Assembly (NCBI GenBank): GCA_038215275.1
Contig: JBBQRA010000307.1
Location: 1 to 5,959, forward strand
DNA from: Ga0077553 sp038215275
GTDB lineage: Bacteria > Acidobacteriota > Terriglobia > Bryobacterales > Bryobacteraceae
Direction: 5' to 3'
Length of the DNA: 5,959 nt
Shown: positions 1-5,959 of the stretch, piece after piece
How positions within the stretch are numbered: position 1 is the stretch's first letter
Layout: each line of letters begins with the position of its first letter
The notes under the pieces: model-generated
What the model was told of the DNA's origin: nothing
Database searches by the model: none
Seen by the model: the letters and a program-made list of their open reading frames with translations, nothing else
Made by a program: the position numbers and the translations under genes

Positions 1-1214
1 TTCCCGTCGTTCGGCAGCGCGTCGTGGGTTCGTTCTTTGAAGCGTCCCTTCATGCCCAACGCCAACGAAACCGTCATCTCCCCATACTTGTCCCGCAGCT
101 TGTCCATTGCATTGAGCGCTTTCCCCATCCGCTCATGCTGCGCCCCGTCGAGAAGATCCAACTGCCCCGCCTCGTGCGAAAACCCCGACGTCTGCACCCC
201 CAGCAACCGGATCGTCGCCCCCGCCCGCCGGTTCTTCCGCAGCAGGTCGCGGGCCGTCTGATAGATCTCCGTATCGATCTGCGTCGCATGGCCCAGCGTT
301 AGTGCCCGTGTAAACGTTGAAAAGTCTGTGTACCGCAGCTTCAGTTGAATCGTCCGCGCCCATAGCCCGTGCTCCCGCAGCCGCCGGCCCACCTTCTCGC
401 TCAAGTGGGCCAAGGCAGCCTCCAAGGCATCCGCGTCCGCCGTATCCACGGAGAAGGTATGCTCATGGCTAATCGACTTCGGGTCCTGCTCCTCGCCGAT
501 CTCGCCTTGGAACCATCCCCCCGAATCCAGGCCCTTGCTCTTGCCCCCCAGCGCCAACCCCCACTGCCCGAAGTGCTCGGCCAGAAACTTCGGCTCCAAC
601 GCCGCCATATCGCCCACCTGCCGGATCCCCAGCCGGTGTAGCTTCTGCTCGGTGACTTTCCCCACGCCCGGAATCTTCCGCACGTCCAGCGGTGCCAGGA
701 ACGCGGCCTCCGCCCCCGGAGGAATCCACACAATGCCATGCGGCTTCGCCTGATCCGAACAAACTTTAGCCAACAGCCGCGACGTCCCCGCGCCGATGGA
801 ATTGTTCAACGCCGTGGCCGCCAGAATCGCGTTGTGCAACTTATGCGCCGCCAGCAGCGGAGGCCCGTGCAGCCGCTCTGTCCCCGTCATGTCGAGATAC
901 GCCTCATCGATCGACGCCATCTCCACCAGCGGAGTAAACTGCTGCAGCACCTCTTTCACCAGATTCGAATACTTCCGGTACCGCTCCGGATGCCCTTCGA
1001 CAAAGATCGCCTGCGGGCAAAGCTGATAAGCCGTCCGCAGCGGCATCGCCGAATGCACCCCAAACTGCCGCGCCGCGTAAGAAGCCGCCGACACCACCCC
1101 CCGCTGATCCGAAGCCCCACCCACCACCACCGGCTTCCCCTTCAGCGACGGGTCGTACAACTCCTCCACCGAAACGAAGAAGGCGTCCATGTCGACATGG
1201 AAGATCGACCGCAT
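1..1214 (-). CDS. dinB: DNA polymerase IV (Y-family translesion polymerase), C-terminus cut by the window edge
   Basis: Error-prone Y-family polymerase that extends primers past damaged template bases in the cytoplasm. Reading leftward from the ATG at 1214-1212, the frame is open for 404 codons and runs off the left edge without a stop, so only a short C-terminal piece should be missing. Visible motifs: HVDMDAFFVSVE at residues 6-17, with catalytic D8 and the expected steric-gate F13; YAARQFGV at 46-53; SIDEAYLDMT at 101-110, with catalytic D103 and E104 at the same numbers as in E. coli DinB; helix-hairpin-helix region IPGVGKVTEQKLHRLGI at 181-197. QLDLL at 351-355 fits the beta-clamp-binding consensus QL(S/D)LF. 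About 50 more residues follow, making it longer than E. coli Pol IV. The start is fixed by homology; no in-frame ATG or GTG was seen in the spacer upstream. A GGAGAG at about 1235-1230 is a distant candidate ribosome site. No LexA box was found. Third codon positions are rich in G, unlike the receptor gene next door. Confidence 0.96.
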   Translation of the reverse strand, partial: MRSIFHVDMDAFFVSVEELYDPSLKGKPVVVGGASDQRGVVSAASYAARQFGVHSAMPLRTAYQLCPQAIFVEGHPERYRKYSNLVKEVLQQFTPLVEMASIDEAYLDMTGTERLHGPPLLAAHKLHNAILAATALNNSIGAGTSRLLAKVCSDQAKPHGIVWIPPGAEAAFLAPLDVRKIPGVGKVTEQKLHRLGIRQVGDMAALEPKFLAEHFGQWGLALGGKSKGLDSGGWFQGEIGEEQDPKSISHEHTFSVDTADADALEAALAHLSEKVGRRLREHGLWARTIQLKLRYTDFSTFTRALTLGHATQIDTEIYQTARDLLRKNRRAGATIRLLGVQTSGFSHEAGQLDLLDGAQHERMGKALNAMDKLRDKYGEMTVSLALGMKGRFKERTHDALPNDG

Positions 1215-1305
1215 CCCCCCAGTGTAGGCTCTCCACCCCGTCCGATTTCGTCCAGCATGCTGACCGGATTCGCTGTATGAAATCTCGTTAAATGTAACCT
1301 GCATT
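1215..1305. promoter_or_regulatory. Divergent spacer between dinB and the TonB-dependent receptor gene
   Basis: These 91 bases separate the start codons of two divergent genes and so must carry both promoters, unless the transcripts begin elsewhere. The spacer is more AT-rich on its receptor-proximal side (about 1266-1305). It contains a perfect 10-base palindrome, CAGCATGCTG, at 1253-1262. No convincing -35/-10 pair could be matched in either direction. TATGAA at 1276-1281 and TTAAAT at 1288-1293 are only loose -10 candidates without a paired -35. No clear purine-rich ribosome site precedes the receptor ATG. That the region is regulatory follows from gene layout; the exact sites are not resolved. 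Confidence 0.5.
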
Positions 1306-4300
1306 ATGAGACTATTTCTTGCTTGTCTGCTGTCCTTAGCGACTTCTGCCCTGTCGCAGACATTCAATAACGGTACCTTCCTCGGTACCGTCACCGATCC
1401 CTCCGGAGCCACCGTCCCCGGAGCCACCGTCCGCGTCTCCCGCGATAACCCCGCCTTCCGCCGCGAAACCGTCACCGACTCCTCCGGCAACTACCTCCTC
1501 CCCCAAGTCCCCCCGGGCTCCTACACCCTCACCTTCGAGAAATCCGGCTTTCAGAAAACCGAAACCTCCGCAGTCAACGTCAGCGCCGCCCAGACCGTTC
1601 GCATCGACTCCCAACTCACCGTCGGCTCCGTCTCCGAAACCGTCCGCGTCGAAACCCGCGCCGCCCAGGTCGACACCGCCTCCGCCAACATCGGCTCCAC
1701 CGTCTACGGCACCCAGGTGCAGGAACTCGCCCTCAACACCCGCAGCTTCACCCAGCTCATGACCCTCCAGCCCGGCGTCAGCTCTGTTCAGGCGCAGCAG
1801 CCCGGCTTCGGCTCCAACACCGGCGTCCCCTTCTCCTTCGGCGGCAGCCAAACCAGCGCCAACAACTGGACCCTCGACGGCGGCCGCAACATCGACACCT
1901 TCAACGGCAACAACCTCGCCATGGTCAACCTCGACGCCATCGCCGAAGTCCGCATCGAGCGTAACGCCTACACCACGGACTACGGCCGCAACGGCGGCGC
2001 CCAGGTCAATGTCATCACCAAGTCCGGCACCAACGATTTCCACGGCACCCTCTTCGAGTTCTTCCGAAACGACAAACTCGACGCCCGCAACTTCTTCGCC
2101 GCCCGCCGCCCCAAGAACCGCTACAACAACTTCGGCGGCACCCTCGGCGGCGCCATCAAACGCGACAAGGTCTTCTTCTTTCTCTCGAACGAATACCGCC
2201 GCATCTGGCAAAGCACCGGCGCCCGCACCAGCATCGTCCCCACCGACGCCCAAATCGCCGGCAACTTCTCCGCCACCCGCGACATCCGCGACCCCCTCAC
2301 CGGCCAACTCTTCCCCAACCGGCAGATCCCGGCCAGCCGCCTCGATCCCAACGCCGTCGCCCTCATCCGCACCTACTATCAACGTCCCAACTTCCAGCAG
2401 GGCGCCCTCAATTTCACCTCCGCCGAACCCGATGGCACCAACTACCGCTCCGGCCTCGCCCGCCTCGATTGGAACGCCAAAGAGAACTTCACCGTCTTCG
2501 CCCGCTACAATCTCGATTCCACGCGCCTCATCAGCCCCTACGGCCTCTTCTCCGGCAACCCCATGCAGAACGTCGCCGATAGCGAACAGTCCCATGTCAT
2601 CCGTGGCGCCAACGTCTCCACCACCTGGATCGCCAACGCCAACATGGTCAACCAATTGACCGCGTCCTTCTACGGCGGCTCCCTCGCCATCTCCACGTCC
2701 GCCAACGCCGCCCGCGCTCGCGAAGCCAACTTCCGCGTCCCCCGCGTCTTCGATACCCAGGTCGCCGCCGCCGGTCTCATCCCGTCCATCTCCATGGCCC
2801 AAGGCTACGCCGGCATCGATATCCGCTGGCCGCAAAACATCACCTCCTACACCTGGGAAATCATCGACAACTTCTCCTGGAATGCCGGCCGCCACAGCAT
2901 CAAGTTCGGCGGCGCCATCGACAAGGAAAACAAGTCCCAGAACCAAAGCGTTCCCAACAACAACGGCACCTTCACCTTCAATAGCCAAGCCACCGGCGAC
3001 TCCCTCGCTGACCTCTTAATCGGTAACGCCTTCCAGTACACCGAAAATTCGAATCACATTTTTGGCCGGTCCCGCTGGGAAAACTGGTCGCTCTATATTC
3101 AGGACCAGTGGCGCGCCACCAACCGCCTCACCATCACCTACGGCGTTCGCTACGAAATCTTTGAACCCGAAAAGGACGACGACGGCAACTACTCCTTCTT
3201 CCTCCCCTCCCGTTTCAATCGCGCCGCCGCCGCCACCGTGCTTCCCACGAATGGCCAGATCGTCACCGGCACCCAGAACTACGATAACGGCGTCGCCGTC
3301 GTCGGCAAGTCGGATTCGCCCTTCGGCAACGCCATGACCAACTCGGTCTACAACACCTTCGCCCCCCGCGGCGGCTTCTCCCTCGGCCTCGGCAAAAGCA
3401 ACTCCACGGTCGTCCGCGGCGGCTTCGGCATGTTCCACGATCGCTGGGTCCAACTCGTCTCCGGCGCCCGCAACAACTGGCCCTTCAATCAAAGCGCGTC
3501 CATCTTCGGGACCGCCTTTTCCAATCCCGCCCAGGGCGAGCGCCGCTTCTTCCCCATCGCGCTCACCAGCTTCTCCTCCCCCTGGAACATCCCCTATTAC
3601 ATGAAGTGGTCGCTCGGCCTCCAGCATGCGCTGCCCGGCGAAATTCTGCTCGATACCAGCTACGTCGGCTCCCGCGGCGTCGCCCTCACCCGCACCCGCG
3701 ACATCAATCAGCCCGTCGCCTCCGCCGATGTCGCCGCCGGCCGCCTCAACGTCAACGCCGCCCGCCCCTACCCCGGCTTCGCCGCTATCAACACGAACGA
3801 AACCACCGGCCAGTCCGTCTATCACAGCCTCCAGACCTCCGCCACCCGCCGCTTCTCCCGCGGCATCTCGCTGCAAGGGTCCTACACTTACTCCCGCTCC
3901 ATCGACAACGTGGTCACCCCGCTCAACGCCTATGCCGCCAACGGCATGGAACGTGGCCTGTCCAACTTTGACCGCACCCACGTCCTCGTCCTCAGCTACG
4001 TCTACGAACTGCCCCTCTTCCGGAGCAGCAAAGGCGCCATGAAGCAGATCTTCGGCGGCTGGCAGGTCTCCGGCATCAGCCGCTTCGAATCCGGCACCCC
4101 GTTCTCCATCACCGTCCCCGGCGACCGCGCCGGCACCGGCACCGGCGGTCAGCGCCCGAACGTCACCGGCCCCATCACGCTCGACCATACGCTCCAGCGC
4201 TGGTTCAGCGGCACGTTCACCGCGCCCGCCCTCGGCACCTTCGGCAACCTCGGCCGCAACGTCGTCCGCACCCCCGGCATCGCCAACTGGGACGTCTCCT

Positions 4301-4497
4301 TCAGCAAAAAGGCCGACCTCTTCCGCACCTCGGCCGACCACGCCGTCCAGCTCCAGTTCCGCGCCGAGTTCTTCAACCTGTTCAATCACACCCAATGGGC
4401 CGGCGTCTCCTCCGCCGTCGGCGCTGCCAACTTCGGCCAGATCACCTCGGCCCGCGATCCCCGGCTCACCCAGCTCGGCCTCCGGCTGTTATTCTAA
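1306..4497 (+). CDS. Oar-type TonB-dependent outer-membrane receptor with N-terminal carboxypeptidase-regulatory-like domain
   Basis: Complete 1063-residue outer-membrane receptor, expected to import or bind a ligand using TonB-transmitted energy. Residues 1-17 form a signal peptide (MRLFLACLLSLATSALS) with likely cleavage before Q18. Residues about 22-105 are a transthyretin-like carboxypeptidase regulatory domain: GTVTDPSGATVPGATVRV, then SSGNYLLPQVPPGSYTLTF. Residues about 120-245 resemble the plug, with LNTRSFTQLMTLQPGV near 143-158, NNWTLDGGRNID near 186-197, and YGRNGGAQVNVITKSGTNDFHG at 226-247. The rest is beta-barrel, with typical strands WSLYIQDQW near 593, SVYHSLQTSATRRFSRGI near 837, GWQVSGISRFESGTPFSI near 917 and FRAEFFNLFNHTQW near 1018. 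It ends LGLRLLF, the C-terminal aromatic expected for BAM insertion. No TonB box is obvious. The start is chosen because the signal peptide begins there, although no good ribosome site precedes it. Such receptors are highly multiplied in Acidobacteria, so the ligand cannot be predicted. It is probably co-transcribed with the next gene. Confidence 0.95.
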   Translation: MRLFLACLLSLATSALSQTFNNGTFLGTVTDPSGATVPGATVRVSRDNPAFRRETVTDSSGNYLLPQVPPGSYTLTFEKSGFQKTETSAVNVSAAQTVRIDSQLTVGSVSETVRVETRAAQVDTASANIGSTVYGTQVQELALNTRSFTQLMTLQPGVSSVQAQQPGFGSNTGVPFSFGGSQTSANNWTLDGGRNIDTFNGNNLAMVNLDAIAEVRIERNAYTTDYGRNGGAQVNVITKSGTNDFHGTLFEFFRNDKLDARNFFAARRPKNRYNNFGGTLGGAIKRDKVFFFLSNEYRRIWQSTGARTSIVPTDAQIAGNFSATRDIRDPLTGQLFPNRQIPASRLDPNAVALIRTYYQRPNFQQGALNFTSAEPDGTNYRSGLARLDWNAKENFTVFARYNLDSTRLISPYGLFSGNPMQNVADSEQSHVIRGANVSTTWIANANMVNQLTASFYGGSLAISTSANAARAREANFRVPRVFDTQVAAAGLIPSISMAQGYAGIDIRWPQNITSYTWEIIDNFSWNAGRHSIKFGGAIDKENKSQNQSVPNNNGTFTFNSQATGDSLADLLIGNAFQYTENSNHIFGRSRWENWSLYIQDQWRATNRLTITYGVRYEIFEPEKDDDGNYSFFLPSRFNRAAAATVLPTNGQIVTGTQNYDNGVAVVGKSDSPFGNAMTNSVYNTFAPRGGFSLGLGKSNSTVVRGGFGMFHDRWVQLVSGARNNWPFNQSASIFGTAFSNPAQGERRFFPIALTSFSSPWNIPYYMKWSLGLQHALPGEILLDTSYVGSRGVALTRTRDINQPVASADVAAGRLNVNAARPYPGFAAINTNETTGQSVYHSLQTSATRRFSRGISLQGSYTYSRSIDNVVTPLNAYAANGMERGLSNFDRTHVLVLSYVYELPLFRSSKGAMKQIFGGWQVSGISRFESGTPFSITVPGDRAGTGTGGQRPNVTGPITLDHTLQRWFSGTFTAPALGTFGNLGRNVVRTPGIANWDVSFSKKADLFRTSADHAVQLQFRAEFFNLFNHTQWAGVSSAVGAANFGQITSARDPRLTQLGLRLLF
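1403..1432 (+). repeat. Perfect tandem duplication of a 15-base unit inside the receptor gene
   Basis: The unit CCGGAGCCACCGTCC occurs twice head to tail with no mismatch, at 1403-1417 and 1418-1432. It encodes the doubled GATV of SGATVPGATV in the regulatory-like domain. The amino-acid pattern is common in this domain family, so the repeat probably reflects protein constraint plus uniform codon choice rather than a mobile or regulatory repeat. Confidence 0.8.
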
Positions 4498-4503
4498 AGC
4501 CCA

Positions 4504-5604
4504 ATGCAACGTCGACTCTTCCTCGCCAGCTTATTCGGGGCGGCTGCCCAAGCCGCCTCGGTCAAGATTGAACGCGTCGAACTCATCAAGGTCATCGTCC
4601 GCATGAAGCCCGGCGTTGTCTACAGCGAAAACTACGGGCCCACGCTCGATCAGCGCCTCGTGCTCTTCGATAGCTACCCCAAGTTCCTCATCAAACTCTA
4701 TGCCGATAACGGCATGGTCGGCCTCGGTGAAACCGCCCGCGAAGTCACCGACGCCGCCGCCCAGCGCAACGCCGATTTCATCAAGGGCAAGCGCATGGAG
4801 GAACTCGACAACAACCTCCCCGAACCCTCCACCGCCGACGGCTTCGAAATCGCCATGTTCGACCTCATGGGCAAGTCCTCCGGCCTTCCCGTCTGCGCCC
4901 TCCTCGGTGGTCGCCTGCAAGACAAAGTCGCCGTCTCCTACTGGACCGCCCAGCGCACCTTCGACGATCTCGTCAAAGTCGGCGAAACCGCCGTCGCCAA
5001 AGGCTTCCGCAATCTCAAATTCAAAGCCCGCCTCGGCGATCCCATCGAGAAGCAGATGGCCGCCGTCGCCAAGGCCTCCCCCAATCTCAACTTCATCGTC
5101 GATTTCAACTCGTCCTATCCCGATCTCGCCAGCTTCCTCCCCGTCGCCAAGCGCCTCGAAGGCTACAACCTCACCATTGAAGATCCCTTCCCCAAGCGCT
5201 TAGATTGGTTCCGCCAGATGCGCCAACGAACGACGATTCCCCTGGCCATCACCCCCTCTAGCCCGCAGCAGCTTTTCGAAGCCATCAAGACCGACGCCGT
5301 CGATATCTTCAACCTCGGCGGCAACATGCGAGAATTCGTCCGTCTGGCCTCGATGGCCGAAATGGCCGGCATCCCCTGCTGGCACGGCTCCGGCGTCGAA
5401 CTCGGCATCCGCGACATGTCCTTCATCCACGCCGCGGCAGCTACCAGAAGTTGCACCATCGGCTCGGATACGCTTAGCTATCTCCGCCAGCACAGCCTCA
5501 TCACGCCACCCTTCGAACCCGTCAATGGCTACATCGAAGTGCCGCGCAAGCCCGGCCTCGGCGTCGAACTCGATGAGGACGCCGTGAAGCGCTTCCGGGT
5601 ATAA
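4504..5604 (+). CDS. Tat-exported mandelate racemase/muconate lactonizing enzyme family protein (enolase superfamily), atypical active site
   Basis: Complete 366-residue protein. The N-terminus MQRRLFLASLFGAAAQA carries a twin-arginine motif (RRLFL) and an AQA cleavage site near residue 17, so export in folded form to the periplasm is likely. Residues about 19-130 are the enolase N-terminal capping domain (GMVGLGETAREV at 70-81, DLMGKSSGLPV at 120-130). The remainder is the barrel. Retained active-site features: KFK at 172-174 (KxK motif), D200 in VDFN, E226 in IEDP, with the 26-residue D-to-E spacing seen in mandelate racemase, and H294 in CWHGSG. Odd: where the third acidic metal ligand is expected (IPVAADES or MGEN in relatives), this protein reads IPLAITPSS (245-253). 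The loop before GG272-273 looks about 5 residues short and lacks the usual Lys or Asp base. Members abstract a proton alpha to a carboxylate, but the reaction here is uncertain and a non-catalytic binding role is possible. It starts 6 bases after the receptor stop, so co-transcription is likely; no strong ribosome site was seen. Confidence 0.9.
   Translation: MQRRLFLASLFGAAAQAASVKIERVELIKVIVRMKPGVVYSENYGPTLDQRLVLFDSYPKFLIKLYADNGMVGLGETAREVTDAAAQRNADFIKGKRMEELDNNLPEPSTADGFEIAMFDLMGKSSGLPVCALLGGRLQDKVAVSYWTAQRTFDDLVKVGETAVAKGFRNLKFKARLGDPIEKQMAAVAKASPNLNFIVDFNSSYPDLASFLPVAKRLEGYNLTIEDPFPKRLDWFRQMRQRTTIPLAITPSSPQQLFEAIKTDAVDIFNLGGNMREFVRLASMAEMAGIPCWHGSGVELGIRDMSFIHAAAATRSCTIGSDTLSYLRQHSLITPPFEPVNGYIEVPRKPGLGVELDEDAVKRFRV
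5529..5604. other. Tail-to-tail overlap of two convergent coding regions
   Basis: The 3' end of the enolase-family gene (stop TAA ending at 5604) and the 3' end of the minus-strand membrane-protein gene (stop TAG at 5531-5529) overlap by 76 bases. Both frames are intact. On the minus strand the overlap encodes a serine-rich tail after the final membrane helix. On the plus strand it encodes a normal-looking family C-terminus, with GLGVELDEDAVKRF near 351-364. There is therefore no intergenic space for a shared terminator, and no strong hairpin was noticed here. Confidence 0.8.
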
Positions 5605-5959
5605 GCGACCACCGCCAAACTCAGCACCGCAAACACGCCCAGTACCCCAGCCGCGTTCCCCAACGCCCGCGCATATCCCAACTGAGTCACATCCACGAAC
5701 GGATACGGATACCATCCCACCCGCGGCCCTCGCACCAGCGTGTACACCGAGTACCCCGCCGGATACAGCATCCACCACCCCACGCTCCCCCAAGCAAGCC
5801 GTTCCTTCCGCCCCAGCCAAAGCCACGTCAACAAATACCCTCCCGGCACCGCATAATGCAGCACCTGGTCGGCGTACTTCTCCAGCCCCACCGGATGCCA
5901 AAAATGCCGCAGAATCAGGAAGTAAGTCGCCCCCATCACGCATATATATACCGCCAGCG
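5529..5959 (-). CDS. Pr6Pr-like integral membrane protein, N-terminal part beyond the window
   Basis: The last 142 residues of a polytopic membrane protein are visible, read leftward from the right edge to a TAG stop at 5531-5529. The frame is open through the edge, and the first residues, LAVYICVMGATYFLILRHFW, already form a membrane helix. The GTG at 5939 and ATG at 5936 are therefore internal, not the start. At least four hydrophobic segments are visible: about 1-20, 34-50, 58-76 and 99-119. The motif ADQVLHY (29-35), the WWMLYPAGY stretch (61-69) and WYPYPFVDV (82-90) resemble the Pr6Pr family of bacterial membrane proteins, recognised from memory. The function of that family is not established. 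After the last helix comes a basic stretch (YTRKRF, 119-124) and a serine-rich tail to residue 142. This tail lies wholly antisense to the enolase-family gene and may be a late extension. Codon third positions are G-rich, like dinB. Confidence 0.8.
   Translation of the reverse strand, partial: LAVYICVMGATYFLILRHFWHPVGLEKYADQVLHYAVPGGYLLTWLWLGRKERLAWGSVGWWMLYPAGYSVYTLVRGPRVGWYPYPFVDVTQLGYARALGNAAGVLGVFAVLSLAVVAYTRKRFTASSSSSTPRPGLRGTSM

Noticed and set aside
738..1280. 180-codon plus-strand frame in the dinB region
   Set aside because: Arg/Pro/His-rich product antisense to dinB, which has every polymerase motif. It is a GC-rich shadow.
1271..1290. Possible LexA box upstream of dinB (CTGTAT at 1273-1278)
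   Set aside because: Only one half-site is present, with no ACAG partner at the right spacing. No Gram-positive-type GAAC-N4-GTTC site was found either.
1306..1329. Lipoprotein signal in the receptor (FLAC at residues 4-7)
   Set aside because: The cysteine is only at residue 7, before any hydrophobic core could be completed; a normal signal peptidase I site at residue 17 fits better.
1336..2988. 550-codon open frame on the minus strand across the receptor gene
   Set aside because: Its product is almost only A, D, E, G and V, as expected when C-ending plus-strand codons are read backwards as GNN codons. It is a composition shadow with no domain resemblance.
3016..4395. 459-codon open frame on the minus strand across the second half of the receptor gene
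   Set aside because: Same GNN-codon composition artefact as the other long antisense frame; the receptor on the plus strand explains the region fully.
5934..5939. GTG or ATG at 5939 or 5936 as the start of the membrane protein
   Set aside because: The frame stays open upstream to the edge and encodes a continuing hydrophobic helix that matches the family, so the real start is outside the window.
5200..5943. 247-codon minus-strand frame overlapping the membrane-protein gene
   Set aside because: It is out of frame with the membrane protein, whose family motifs and hydrophobic helices are clear. Its low-complexity A/G/V/D-rich product looks like a shadow.
5942..5950. ATATATATA run as a promoter -10 element
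   Set aside because: It lies inside the open frame of the membrane protein, coding V-Y-I in a membrane helix, and has no paired -35.

Overview
The window looks like ordinary chromosome from a GC-rich acidobacterium, most plausibly the Solibacter/Bryobacter group. That placement is an inference. It rests on a very long Oar-type TonB-dependent receptor with an N-terminal carboxypeptidase-regulatory-like domain, a Tat-exported enolase-superfamily protein, and strongly GC-ended codons. No RNA gene, CRISPR array, insertion sequence or phage gene is visible.

Layout: (1) positions 1-1214, minus strand, DNA polymerase IV (dinB), lacking only its extreme C-terminus at the left edge. (2) positions 1215-1305, a 91-base divergent spacer that must hold the promoters of dinB and of the receptor. 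(3) positions 1306-4497, plus strand, a complete 1063-residue outer-membrane TonB-dependent receptor. (4) positions 4504-5604, plus strand, a complete 366-residue Tat-exported protein of the mandelate racemase/muconate lactonizing enzyme family, starting 6 bases after the receptor stop. (5) positions 5529-5959, minus strand, the C-terminal part of a Pr6Pr-like membrane protein. Its last 24 codons lie antisense to the end of the enolase-family gene.

The receptor and the enolase-family gene form a probable two-gene operon: an outer-membrane receptor plus a periplasmic protein. This suggests capture of an organic ligand and its binding or processing in the periplasm. No substrate can be named. 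The enolase-family protein keeps the KxK motif, two metal ligands and the late histidine. It appears to have lost the third acidic metal ligand and the loop that usually carries the second catalytic base, so its chemistry is in doubt. dinB and the membrane-protein gene are unrelated neighbours on the opposite strand.

The plus strand is C-rich and G-poor across the whole window whichever strand is coding. Plus-strand genes use C at third positions and minus-strand genes use G. This explains the very long spurious antisense reading frames over the receptor gene.
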